Origin: Myxococcota bacterium
Lineage (GTDB): Bacteria; Myxococcota_A; Bradymonadia; UBA7976; UBA1532
NCBI GenBank assembly: GCA_023150895.1
Contig: JAKLJY010000007.1
Span: forward strand, 47,097 to 111,096
DNA: 64,000 nucleotides
Direction of reading: 5' to 3'
A program made the position numbers and the translations under genes. The stretch's first letter is position 1. Every line of letters starts with the position of its first letter. The notes below the pieces were generated by a model that made no database searches, was not told the origin of the DNA, and was given only the letters and a program-made list of their open reading frames with translations. Of the stretch, positions 30,195-38,465 are shown piece after piece.

Positions 30195-32612
30195 ATGACC
30201 CTCGCACAGAACGACGAGTCGCTGACGCCCGACTACAAGGCGTCGATCGAGTTCCTCCAGAAGTGGAGGAAGGGAGGGCCGTGGGTCCTCGTTGGCATCG
30301 ACCCGAACAAGAAGGGCCTGGAGGCCGCGACGTTCGGGCAACCCAGCCTCAAAGAGCTTGAGGCTTGGCTTGACGAGTGGGGCACGAAGCGGAAGTACAA
30401 CATCTACTTCACCGTCAACGATTGCGTCCGGCCTCTCAAGACCAAGCCGAGCCGCGAACACATCGCCGCGCTCTCTTGGCTCCACGTGGACCTCGATCCG
30501 CGCGCCGGAGAGGATCACGCGGCCGAGCGCGCGCGCATCTTCGAGATGCTCCGCAACTTGCCCGACGGGATCCCGCCGCCGACGTGCGTCATCGACTCGG
30601 GAAACGGCGGGCAAGCGTTCTGGCGCTTGCGCGACCCGCGTTTGCTGACGGGCTCGGCCGACGACTACGAGGACGCCAAGCTCTACAACAAGCAGCTCGA
30701 ACTCGTCCTCGGCGGCGACAACTGCCACAACGTGGACAGGATTATGCGCCTGCCGTTCACGCTGAACCGGCCGGACGCGACGAAGAGGAAGAAGGGTCGC
30801 GTGCTCGCGCTTGCCTCGGTCGTCGAGTTCAACGACTCGCAACATGACCTCGCGGGCTTCGAGAAAGCTCCGGCGGTGGCGGCTCCGGCCTCGTCGCGCG
30901 GCGGCGGGAAGTCGGCCGAGCTGAGCGGCGAGATCAAGCGCGTTCAGGACCTCGACGCCGAACTGCCCTCGACCGTGCCGCCGGTCGTCAAGCGCATCAT
31001 CGCATGTGGGCTCGACGAGATGAACACGGACCCGGAGCGCGCGGGCTGGTCTCGGTCGGAGTGGCAATGGTGGGCGACGTGCGAGATGGCGCGTCGAGGC
31101 GTGAGCCCCGAGGTCGTCTACTCGATCCTGTTGGACCCGGACTGGAAGATCAGCGAGTCCGTGCTCGACAAGGGAAGCGGCGCGGAGCGCTACGCACGGC
31201 GGCAGGTGGACCGCGCGTTCGCCGAGGCCCTCGACCCGGAGCTGGCGGAGTTGAACGAGCGGCACACCATCGCGTTGCTCGGCGGGGTCGTCCGCGTTCT
31301 CACCACGTCGCTGGAGCAAGTACCCGCAACGGGGATCGTGGCGCCGAAGACGACGCCCACGACGCCTAGCGGCATGGAGCTGTACTACGCGAACCGCACG
31401 AAGCTCGTCCCCGTTCCGGGCAAGCCGGAGGAGACGAAGCTCGTTCCGCTGTGGCAATGGTGGACGCGCCATCCCTTGAGCGCTCGGGCGACGGGCGTCG
31501 TGTTCGCCCCCGAGCGCGAGGTCGGGCCCGGAGTCTTCAACCTCTGGCACGGCTTCGCCGTCCCTCCCGCCCCGGGCGACTGCCAGCCGTTCCTCGACTT
31601 CGTTCACCGCCGCATGGCCAACAATCGGGATGACGTGTTCGAGTACATCCTGAACTGGTTGGCCCTGACGATTCAGCGGCCGTGGGAACCTGTCGGCACC
31701 GCGCTCGTGCTGTACAGCCGAATGACGGGCACGGGGAAGAATGCGTTTGTGGACCTGTCGCTCGGGCTGATCCTCGGGCACAGCTTCCTCTACGTGACCG
31801 CCGAGAAGCATCTCTTCGGGCAGTTCTCCGGCCACCTCGCGACGACGATCGCGCTCCACCTCGGCGAGGCCGCGACGGCTGACTCGGTGGAAGCCGAGGG
31901 ACTGATGAAGGCGCTCGTCACCGACCGCACGCGGATGTCCGAGCGGAAGGGAATCGACGGCGTTGCGGTCGCGAACTGTCTCCACGTGCTGATGTCGTCG
32001 AACCAGGATTGGATCCTGCGGGTCGCACCGGAGGACCGGCGCTACTGCGTGGTTGACGTGTGCGAGGAGCGCATGTCCAAGGACGAGTACGACAGCCTCC
32101 GACAGCACATGCTCTCGGGCGGAGCCGCCGCGCTCCACGCCCTCCTTGCTGCGCGCGACATCTCGAAGTTCGACGTTGTGAAGGATCGACCGGGCAGCGA
32201 CGCCGGACTCCGGCAGAAGGCCCACTCGGTCGAGGGGATCGAGGCCGGGTGGTTCGAGGCCCTCCAGTCGGGCGAGCTGCCGTTGTTCTGCACGGTGAGG
32301 GACGACGGCTCGGCCTGGATCCCGTCGTCGGACTACCTCAACTACCTCAACCGAACGCGGCGGCGGAGGAAGCCGTACGGGACGAACCTGCTGCGAAACC
32401 TCCTCATGGGGCCGCAGGAGAACCACAACGGGGCCGGGATGGGGTTCAGGAAGGCGCGCGGGGACGCCCGGGCTCCCCGGGGCTACGACATCCCGCCGCT
32501 GGCCGAGGCGCGCAAGCGCTGGGATGAGCGCCGCTTCCCGTACCCGTGGGACGACGACGGCGAGGCCCGGTGGATCCTGGTCGTGTCCCCCGACTTCGAC
32601 GCGCTCGGGTAG
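30195..32612 (+). CDS. Replicase: archaeo-eukaryotic-type primase fused to an SF3-like helicase
   Basis: The 805-residue protein starts at ATG 30195 after GGAGGTG. The N-terminal third shows the AEP primase pattern: VDLD (about residue 98), SGNGGQAFWRL (about 135; the usual His of this motif is replaced by Gln) and NVDRIMRLPFTLN (about 180). The C-terminal half has an SF3/DUF5906-like ATPase with Walker A SRMTGTGKN (about 510) and sensor LMSSNQDW (about 600). P4 alpha and PICI replicases combine the same activities. It is followed by a terminator and an iteron cluster, its likely origin. Confidence 0.85.
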   Translation: MTLAQNDESLTPDYKASIEFLQKWRKGGPWVLVGIDPNKKGLEAATFGQPSLKELEAWLDEWGTKRKYNIYFTVNDCVRPLKTKPSREHIAALSWLHVDLDPRAGEDHAAERARIFEMLRNLPDGIPPPTCVIDSGNGGQAFWRLRDPRLLTGSADDYEDAKLYNKQLELVLGGDNCHNVDRIMRLPFTLNRPDATKRKKGRVLALASVVEFNDSQHDLAGFEKAPAVAAPASSRGGGKSAELSGEIKRVQDLDAELPSTVPPVVKRIIACGLDEMNTDPERAGWSRSEWQWWATCEMARRGVSPEVVYSILLDPDWKISESVLDKGSGAERYARRQVDRAFAEALDPELAELNERHTIALLGGVVRVLTTSLEQVPATGIVAPKTTPTTPSGMELYYANRTKLVPVPGKPEETKLVPLWQWWTRHPLSARATGVVFAPEREVGPGVFNLWHGFAVPPAPGDCQPFLDFVHRRMANNRDDVFEYILNWLALTIQRPWEPVGTALVLYSRMTGTGKNAFVDLSLGLILGHSFLYVTAEKHLFGQFSGHLATTIALHLGEAATADSVEAEGLMKALVTDRTRMSERKGIDGVAVANCLHVLMSSNQDWILRVAPEDRRYCVVDVCEERMSKDEYDSLRQHMLSGGAAALHALLAARDISKFDVVKDRPGSDAGLRQKAHSVEGIEAGWFEALQSGELPLFCTVRDDGSAWIPSSDYLNYLNRTRRRRKPYGTNLLRNLLMGPQENHNGAGMGFRKARGDARAPRGYDIPPLAEARKRWDERRFPYPWDDDGEARWILVVSPDFDALG

Positions 32613-32636
32613 CCGCGAGCCGACCCGGCCCAAGAC

Positions 32637-32671
32637 GCACGCCGACCTCCAAAGAAGGTCGGCGTGCTTTT
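32637..32671 (+). terminator. Rho-independent terminator after the replicase gene
   Basis: A 12-bp perfect stem (GCACGCCGACCT / AGGTCGGCGTGC) with a short loop is followed by TTTT. It lies 24 bp after the replicase stop. Its arms contain two of the GCCGACC heptamers that recur in the following 300 bp, so it may have a double role. Confidence 0.8.
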
Positions 32672-32941
32672 GTCTGTGTTCTCGGTGGTGCCCGTTGGGG
32701 AAAGCCGACCTAGCCGACCCCGCCGACCTTTCTTGGCGTGGTTGCGGGGGCGGCGCGCGCGCGAGCGATGAGCGCCCGACCGGCGGGAGCCTCGGTCCTT
32801 CTTCTCTCTCTCTCTCTCTCTCTCTCAAAAGAAGGTCGGCTAGGTCGGCTTGGTCAGAGCGAGTTGGGTCCGCGACAGCGCGAATGGTGATTATTCCGAG
32901 CCGACCTCTCCGGGCAGGTCGGCGCGGGTCGGCTCGGTCGG
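32641..32941. repeat. Cluster of GCCGACC/GGTCGGC heptamers: candidate iteron origin
   Basis: GCCGACC occurs at 32641, 32704, 32713, 32722 and 32900; the reverse complement GGTCGGC occurs at 32657, 32834, 32843, 32917 and 32927, with a GGTCGG at 32936. Within groups the spacing is mostly 9 bp. Opposed groups flank a central 100-bp section holding a (TC)12 tract, and a short AT-richer stretch (GTGATTATTCC) lies near 32887. Repeated short sites beside a primase-helicase gene are the usual signs of a replication origin. No gene is visible between 32613 and 33062. Confidence 0.65.
32803..32826. repeat. (TC)12 dinucleotide tract
   Basis: Twenty-four bases of perfect TC repeat lie between the two opposed iteron groups. 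A polypyrimidine tract of this kind can unwind or form triplex DNA and can change length by slippage. Its length in the assembly may be uncertain. Confidence 0.9.
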
Positions 32942-33062
32942 AGCGCACTCGCTCCTTGGGCGCGCGCATCGAACCCGCCTCCCGCCCGGCCCGGCCGAAC
33001 TTCTCCAGCGATCACAGGGGGATCTCTCTTGCTCCCGCATCGACTCGACCTACTCGGAGTAG

Positions 33063-33623
33063 ATGCCTCGAAGATCGAACCAGGCGCACCTGACGCCGCA
33101 GCGCAAGCAAGCCTTCCTCGAAGCGCTGCGCGCCTGCGGTGTCGCGACGCGCGCCGCGAAGATCGCGAGCCCAAACGCAACGGGCAGCGGGCTCTCCTCG
33201 TTCAAGGACGAGCGCAAGCGTGACCCCGAGTTCGCGCAGGCCTGGGCCGAGGCGCTCGAACAGCACGCGGGCGATCTCGTTGCCGAGCTGTACCGGCGCG
33301 CCGTCTCCGGCGATCAGGTCCCGATCGTCTCGCCCAAGGGCGAGATCGTTGGGTACCGAACGATTCGCTCGGACCCGCTCCTCCTCGCTGCGGTCCGTGC
33401 ACACGTGCCCGAGTTCACGCCGCGCAGCGAGCAGACCGTCAATGCAAATGTGAGCAAAGGGCCGGACCTCGGCCTCGGCAAGCTCTCGCCCGAGAACCAG
33501 GACAAGCTCCGCGCGATCCTGGAGGACGAGCTGGCGCGCGAGCAGCGCCGCGAGCTGGACGAAAGCACGCCGAACGGTGACGGACCTTCCGCGTGCCAGA
33601 CGAGCGAGGACACGCTGCCGTGA
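33063..33623 (+). CDS. Terminase small subunit-like protein
   Basis: The 186-residue product has an N-terminal HTH (RKQAFLEALRACGVATRAAKIA), the DPEFAQAWAEALE block and a central LYRRAVSGD...GEIVGYRTIRSDPLLLAAVRAHVPE segment, the pattern of a common small-terminase family. A C-terminal helical acidic tail follows. There is no large terminase gene nearby. Phage satellites often encode only TerS, which redirects the helper phage packaging machine to satellite DNA. The weaker alternative is a DNA-binding protein derived from TerS. Confidence 0.7.
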   Translation: MPRRSNQAHLTPQRKQAFLEALRACGVATRAAKIASPNATGSGLSSFKDERKRDPEFAQAWAEALEQHAGDLVAELYRRAVSGDQVPIVSPKGEIVGYRTIRSDPLLLAAVRAHVPEFTPRSEQTVNANVSKGPDLGLGKLSPENQDKLRAILEDELAREQRRELDESTPNGDGPSACQTSEDTLP

Positions 33624-33914
33624 TCTTCGCCACGCGCACCACCGAGAACATGGGATCCACGCGCGTAGAGCGCGGGATCGCCGAAGACGCGCTCTGCCCC
33701 GAGGACTCTTTTCGTCGGGCTGGACTCGAAGCAGAGCGTTGCAAGCGAACCGTCATGGGTTTGCCTTGTCACTGGCGGAGGCCCGCCGTCGCCACGAACG
33801 GCGGCGGGTCTCACTTCCTGCACCGATCGGGTCGCAGGGTCATCACGGGGCTCGGCGTTTTCTGCATGGGCGTCGAGCCCCACTTCCATTCCCGCCCGAC
33901 GCAAGCCTGACGCC

Positions 33915-34487
33915 ATGAAGACGAACACTCCCCGGTCCGAAGAACTCCGCGCCGCGCTCGAAGCGGCACAACACGACCTGTCCGCCGCTCGTGACGCGAT
34001 CGGCGAAGCGGTCGCGGACAGCAACGAATCGGCCGCCGCCGAGCTGCGCGGCGAAGTCGCGCGCCTCGAACGCCTCCAGGGCGAGCTGACCGCCGCGAGG
34101 TCGATCGCGCTCCGCCGCGAGCGCGAGGCCGCCGACGCCGAACGCGACGCCCAACGTCGCGTCGCCGAGCGCGAGGCCAACAAGAACCGCAAGGTGCGGA
34201 TCGCCGCCGCGAAGAAGGTCGATGCCGCGCTCGCCGCGCTGGGCAAGGCGTACGCCGAGTACCTGCGCACCGCGCCGGGTGGTCGGCCCGAGGACGCGAA
34301 CCGCCTTGCGCGCCGCTCGCGCCACGCCATCGCCGCCGCGACGTTCACTGCCGCGCCGGAGTTCGCCGATGCGATGGAGCCGCGCCGCCGCCCGTCTCGC
34401 GGGCACTGGCAACCGCTCACGCGCGCCGTGGAGGGATCCGTGGGCGAGTTCGCCGTCGAAGCCGAGCCTGAGGGCGAACCGGCATGA
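33915..34487 (+). CDS. Hypothetical coiled-coil protein
   Basis: The 190-residue product is dominated by Ala/Glu/Arg-rich helices (about residues 8-115) that should form a long coiled coil, followed by a basic segment and an acidic tail. The stop overlaps the next start (ATGA). No family is recognised. The 290 bp before it contain a strong GC stem (CCCGCCGTCG / CGGCGGCGGG, about 33780-33812) that could end transcription of the preceding gene. Confidence 0.6.
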   Translation: MKTNTPRSEELRAALEAAQHDLSAARDAIGEAVADSNESAAAELRGEVARLERLQGELTAARSIALRREREAADAERDAQRRVAEREANKNRKVRIAAAKKVDAALAALGKAYAEYLRTAPGGRPEDANRLARRSRHAIAAATFTAAPEFADAMEPRRRPSRGHWQPLTRAVEGSVGEFAVEAEPEGEPA

Positions 34488-34906
34488 GCTCGATCCTCGT
34501 CGAGGCCGCCGAGACCGCGCGCGGCGAACGTGCCCCGGCCCACTCCGCCGCTGCGTACCGCGACGCCGCGATTGCCTGGGCCTCTCGCCAGGCGCGGCCC
34601 GAGGAGTCGCCGACGGTGGCCCTCGCGCGCCTCTGCGCCACGGGCTCGATGGTCGTCGATCTCTGCTACCGCGCCGCCGCGATTGCTCACGCGCTGGACA
34701 CGCTCGACTTGGGCGAGCTTGTGCCGCCTGACGCGCCGGACGCCGCGAACCGCCTCTCCACTTGGGCAGCGTTGCTCTCGCTCGTCGAGCCGCACCGCGC
34801 GCTGGGCGAACGGCTCAACGCCACGCTCCGCCGCCTCCTCGGCGAGAACCTCGCCGTGCGCGTCACCTTCCTCCTGATCCTCCAAGAGCCCGGACCCAAG
34901 CAATGA
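34484..34906 (+). CDS. Hypothetical protein of the element
   Basis: The 140-residue, mostly helical product starts at ATG 34484, overlapping the previous stop, and overlaps the next gene by ATGA. A central segment (ALARLCATGSMVVDLCYRAA) is mildly similar in feel to the protein at 35071-35493 (NAYARLCKSD). No domain is recognised; the tight packing suggests one co-translated block. Confidence 0.6.
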   Translation: MSSILVEAAETARGERAPAHSAAAYRDAAIAWASRQARPEESPTVALARLCATGSMVVDLCYRAAAIAHALDTLDLGELVPPDAPDAANRLSTWAALLSLVEPHRALGERLNATLRRLLGENLAVRVTFLLILQEPGPKQ

Positions 34907-35067
34907 CCCGCCCCGATGTCGTCGCCTGGACGTTCAACGTCCTCGTCTCATTCCGCCTCGGCGGACGCACCTACCAACCGGGCGACGTGCTCAACCGCCG
35001 TCGCCTTGCGATCGGTCCGCGCAAGATCCGCAAGCTGATCGACTCCGGCAAGATCGAAGTGACCTAA
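34903..35067 (+). CDS. Small hypothetical protein (54 residues)
   Basis: ATG 34903 overlaps the upstream stop. The short basic product (FRLGGRTYQPGDVLN; IRKLIDSGKIEV) resembles the small head/tail-adjacent or regulatory proteins of phages that begin with a 'QPGD' turn, but the match is too short for an assignment. It is supported mainly by coupling and frame continuity. Confidence 0.55.
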   Translation: MTRPDVVAWTFNVLVSFRLGGRTYQPGDVLNRRRLAIGPRKIRKLIDSGKIEVT

Positions 35068-35070
35068 CCC

Positions 35071-35493
35071 ATGAGCAACCAATCCATGAACGACAACAAC
35101 CGCAACCTGAACGCGATCCTCGCCGACGCCGAGCGCGTGTCGAAAGGAGCGCCGCCGCGCTACACGCGCGACCAAGCCGAGTCCGCCATGCTCGACCTCG
35201 CGACGCGCGAGGCGCGACCGGGCGAAGGCGTGTGCAACGCCTACGCGCGCTTGTGCAAGAGCGACGCGCGCATGGACGCGCTCTACGGGCTGGCCCAGGC
35301 TGCCGACATGGCCCAGGACGCGCAGGCCGAGCAACTCGCCAAGCGCGCGACCCGGAACGAGAAGGTGTGGGAGCTGATGGTCAAGGGCGCGCACAACAAC
35401 CGCCGCGCTGACGAGTCCGTCGAGCAGGCGCTGGATCGGATGCTGCGCACCGACAAGACGTACCAGGACGCCTACGCGCTCTACTGCGAGTGA
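35071..35493 (+). CDS. Hypothetical helical protein of the element
   Basis: The 140-residue product is helical and charged, with PGEGVCNAYARLCKSDARMDALY in the middle. It lies 3 bp after the preceding gene and 4 bp before the next. No domain is recognised. Phage-like gene packing supports it as a real gene. Confidence 0.6.
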   Translation: MSNQSMNDNNRNLNAILADAERVSKGAPPRYTRDQAESAMLDLATREARPGEGVCNAYARLCKSDARMDALYGLAQAADMAQDAQAEQLAKRATRNEKVWELMVKGAHNNRRADESVEQALDRMLRTDKTYQDAYALYCE

Positions 35494-35497
35494 CGCG

Positions 35498-35704
35498 ATG
35501 CTCCTCTCCGACCTCAGCCCGCCGACGCTTCGCCTGATCGCGGCGGCACTCCAAGCCAAGGCGCGCTACGGAATGCTCGGTCCGGGCTCCATCAGGAAGC
35601 TCGCCAAGCACGAGCCCGGCGCGAACGTCGAGCAAGCTCTAGCCTTCCTCGGCCTCGCGGGCCGCATGGAAGTCGGAGCCGATCCTGAACCGGCGGCGAC
35701 TTGA
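35498..35704 (+). CDS. Small hypothetical protein (68 residues)
   Basis: ATG 35498 follows the previous stop by 4 bp. The product looks like a small single helix-turn-helix-sized domain (LIAAALQAKARYGMLGP; GSIRKLAKHEPGANVEQALAFLGLAG) and could bind DNA, but this is uncertain. It is the last gene of the tight block before the sigma factor. Confidence 0.55.
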   Translation: MLLSDLSPPTLRLIAAALQAKARYGMLGPGSIRKLAKHEPGANVEQALAFLGLAGRMEVGADPEPAAT

Positions 35705-35813
35705 TCGCGCGGCTCCTGTCCATCCTCGCGCACAGCTTCGCGCGTGTTCGCGAACGTCGCGAGGAGCGCGTCGGTCGAGGTCGTCGCCGCCGTCGTCGCG
35801 CAACGCACCGCAC

Positions 35814-36500
35814 ATGATCGCCACACTCTCTCGCCACGCCTCCGCTGCGCGTCGCCAATGGAGCGACCCGCGCGCTCGCGCGCGCCTCCTCGCTGGTCAG
35901 CTCATCGCCGCCGAGCGCCGTCGCGTCGATCGCCTCGTGCGCGACCACCTCCACCTCCTCCCGCTCGCGGGTGGACACGCCGCACACTTCACGGGACTCG
36001 ACAAGGACGACCTCGCCCAAGCGGCGTACTTCGGTCTCCGTCGGGCAGCCGAGACGTTCGATCCGACGAAGGGCGCGGCCTTCGGGACTCACGCCTACTG
36101 GTGGATGCGCGCGACCTGCCAGGAGGAAGTGTTCAGGATGCGGACGACCATCCGCACTCCGCGTCGCCCCGCGTCGCCGATCCCGAAGTGCAGCTCGCTC
36201 GACTTGGACACCGACGACGGCTCGACGATCGGCGCGTCCATCGCGGACGAGCACGCCGACGATCCGGCCGCCGGTCTACAGCGGGACGAACTCCCGCGCG
36301 TGGTCGCCGCCGCGCTGGGCACACTCGCCCCTCGCGATGCGCTCGTGGTCGAGCTGCGCTTCGGCATCAACGGCGCCAAGGAGCCGCACACCTTGGCCGA
36401 GATCGCGGAGCGCGTCGGCATGAGCACCGAGTGGTGCCGCAAGATCGTGGAGCGCGCGCTCGGCCAGCTCCGCGACGCACTCGCTGACCTCGCCGTGTAG
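35814..36500 (+). CDS. Sigma-70 family factor encoded on the element
   Basis: The 228-residue protein has region 2 (LDKDDLAQAAYFGLRRAAETFDPTKGAAFGTHAYWWMR, about residues 63-100) and region 4 with an HTH (HTLAEIAERVGMSTEWCRKIVERALGQLR, about 195-222). The YWWMR form of region 2.4 is that of RpoD-type group 3 factors rather than ECF. It probably turns on late genes of the element, such as those from 36854 onwards, whose promoters would then differ from host consensus. Confidence 0.85.
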   Translation: MIATLSRHASAARRQWSDPRARARLLAGQLIAAERRRVDRLVRDHLHLLPLAGGHAAHFTGLDKDDLAQAAYFGLRRAAETFDPTKGAAFGTHAYWWMRATCQEEVFRMRTTIRTPRRPASPIPKCSSLDLDTDDGSTIGASIADEHADDPAAGLQRDELPRVVAAALGTLAPRDALVVELRFGINGAKEPHTLAEIAERVGMSTEWCRKIVERALGQLRDALADLAV

Positions 36501-36853
36501 CCGATCGCCTGCCGTCCGCGCGCGACGTGGGCGAACCGTAGACCCCACCGACGGCGGCGCTTCCGAGCGCAGCGCCGGGGTTCCGGTAAGGCGCGCTCTG
36601 CGGATTTCTGGCGAGAACTTGGGGCCGACGGAGCCGCTCCACATTCGCACCACCAAGCCACCGCTTTGGGGCCGAGTTCGCGCCTAGAGCGACGGACGCA
36701 AGCCTATACAGAGCAATGACTTGGGTCCGCACGAGCCCCGTTCTTGGGCCACTATTCCTATGTCCGGCGACCAGAGCATGGTGTCAGCCTCCGAGCAAGA
36801 GAGGCGGCCGAGCCGACGGCGAGCGGACAGGGACCCTAAGGAGCCCTTCCATC
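36501..36853. other. Intergenic region after the sigma factor
   Basis: This 353-bp stretch has lower coding potential in all frames and is a logical place for a promoter read by the neighbouring sigma factor. I see no strong palindrome, terminator or host-type -35/-10 pair. An AAGGAG ribosome site at its end serves the gene at 36854. Confidence 0.4.
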
Positions 36854-37279
36854 ATGTTTCACGTACCGAACGAAATGGTCGAGCGCATCAACGCTCAACC
36901 GACTTTTCTCCGCGTCAAGCCCGACGGCTTCGACGACGGATCCACGCTCCGCCGCACGGTGATCATCGTCAAGCCGCTCGGCGTCTCGACGGTCATCAAG
37001 CTGTTCGAGAACAACGTCCTCGTCCACACGTCGGAGGACTGTGGCTCCAACCCGGCGTGCTTGCAATGCAAGCGCGGGCGGCCGTACCTCCGCCTCCGAG
37101 TCGAGCTGGACGGCCGCGAGTACCGACTCGACCTGACACCGACCGCATCGGCGCGCCTCGCCGCCGTGACGGGCAGCGGGATCAAGGGACTGCTCCGCAT
37201 GACCTGCACCCGCGCCGAAGGCGCGCGCGGAATGGTCTGGGGTGAAATCGGCTTCGAGATCGTGAAGGAGGCCGCGTAG
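36854..37279 (+). CDS. Hypothetical protein with a CxxC group
   Basis: ATG 36854 follows AAGGAG by about 10 nt. The 141-residue, beta-rich product carries CGSNPACLQC near residue 61, a possible Zn site, and a basic C-terminal half. It ends 3 bp before the hypermodification-type gene, so the two may work together. No family is recognised. Confidence 0.6.
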   Translation: MFHVPNEMVERINAQPTFLRVKPDGFDDGSTLRRTVIIVKPLGVSTVIKLFENNVLVHTSEDCGSNPACLQCKRGRPYLRLRVELDGREYRLDLTPTASARLAAVTGSGIKGLLRMTCTRAEGARGMVWGEIGFEIVKEAA

Positions 37280-37282
37280 GTC

Positions 37283-38164
37283 ATGAACGCCACCAACGAC
37301 AACGGTCTCCGTGAACACTTCGCGTTCCTCCGCGAGCGCTACCAGATCCTCCTTCGCCGCCGCGCTGGGCAACCCGCGCCGTGGACGCTCGATCCGGTCC
37401 TCCAGGCGTGGCGCTTCTGTAACGTCCGCCGCGAGGACGACCGCACCACGATCGTGTTCCGCGAGACCGTCCGCGAGCCGCTGCGCGACGACCCGCACGT
37501 GCTCCTCGCCACGATCGCGTGGCGCTGGTTCAACCTGATCGAGACCGGCGAGATTCTCCGGCCGTTCCTGATGTCGCGCGACGCCTGGAACCGGCCCGAG
37601 GTTGAGCGGCTTCTCCAAGCTCGACACGACGCGGGCGACAACATCTTCACCGGCGCGTTCATGGTGAACAGCCCGCAGAACGAGCCGAAGCTCCCGGCGA
37701 TCCTCAATGCGATCGACTGGTGCTACCGGAACATCGACGCCGAGAAGGTCGCGCGCACGTGCACGACGAAGAAGGCGATGTTCAAGCAGATCGAGGCCGT
37801 GCCGCGACAAGGCGCGTTCACCGCCTACCAGGTCGTCGTGGACTTGACGCACACGGCGCTCCTCGAACGCGCGCCGGACTTCAACAGCTTCACGGTAGCG
37901 GGCCCGGGGTGCGCGAAGGGCATCGGGCGTGTGTTCCACGGCGACCCGACGCGCTTCAACTACGGCAGCCGCCGAGACCAAGCCGAGATGCTGCGGCTCA
38001 TGGTCGAGACGTTGGAGGCGTCGAGGGATCCCGAGCTGTGGCCGAGCGACTGGCCGCCGTTCATCCTGTCCGACATCGAGAACTCGTTTTGCGAGGCGCA
38101 GAAGTACGGCAGCGCCCGCGAGGGCAACCGGCAGAAGCGCCGGTTCCGGTCCGACGCGGCCTAG
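37283..38164 (+). CDS. DNA base-hypermodification protein (alpha-glutamyl/putrescinyl thymine pyrophosphorylase-like)
   Basis: The 293-residue protein carries the family pattern FLRERYQILLRRRAGQPAPW, then DPVLQAWRFCNVRREDDRTT, TIAWRWFNLIETG and a GPGCAKGIGRVF motif. Known members, named for alpha-GPT pyrophosphorylases, are glycosylase-fold proteins proposed to act in making modified thymines in phage DNA. No DNA kinase or amino-acid transferase partner is visible nearby, so either the modification path relies on a helper phage or this member has another role. It is followed by a terminator. Confidence 0.78.
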   Translation: MNATNDNGLREHFAFLRERYQILLRRRAGQPAPWTLDPVLQAWRFCNVRREDDRTTIVFRETVREPLRDDPHVLLATIAWRWFNLIETGEILRPFLMSRDAWNRPEVERLLQARHDAGDNIFTGAFMVNSPQNEPKLPAILNAIDWCYRNIDAEKVARTCTTKKAMFKQIEAVPRQGAFTAYQVVVDLTHTALLERAPDFNSFTVAGPGCAKGIGRVFHGDPTRFNYGSRRDQAEMLRLMVETLEASRDPELWPSDWPPFILSDIENSFCEAQKYGSAREGNRQKRRFRSDAA

Positions 38165-38201
38165 GTTCGCTCGGCGGCTCACGGCTTCCGAGCTGCTACA
38201 C

Positions 38202-38238
38202 AGGCCCCTGCCGTTCCTCGCGATCGGTGGGGGCCTTC
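38202..38238 (+). terminator. Probable terminator after the hypermodification-type gene
   Basis: AGGCCCC (38202-38208) pairs with GGGGCCT (38230-38236), extended inwards by CCG/CGG, and is followed by a short T-rich run (TTCTCATT). It lies between convergent genes 37283-38164 (+) and 38466-40169 (-) and could serve the plus-strand operon. The rest of the 300-bp gap holds nothing I can name. Confidence 0.55.
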
Positions 38239-38465
38239 TCATTCGCGGCCGTCGCCGCCGTCGGACTCGCAGGAGGGCATCACGTTGGGCGACGTGCGCA
38301 GGCCCTGGACCGCTCACGCCGTGGGCGTCGGAGCGGCCCGGCCTTCCGCAGCCCTTCCTACACCCTGGCACGCGACCACCATCCCGGCCACGAGTTCCGT
38401 GCGCGCGACGACGGACTCGGGCTCCGATGGTCCAGGGCGCGACGGTCGTCGCTGCGGTCGATCGC

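Noticed and set aside
33593..33910. Open frame between the TerS-like gene and 33915
   Set aside because: It overlaps a strong GC hairpin, has no ribosome site or domain and unusual composition; probably not coding.
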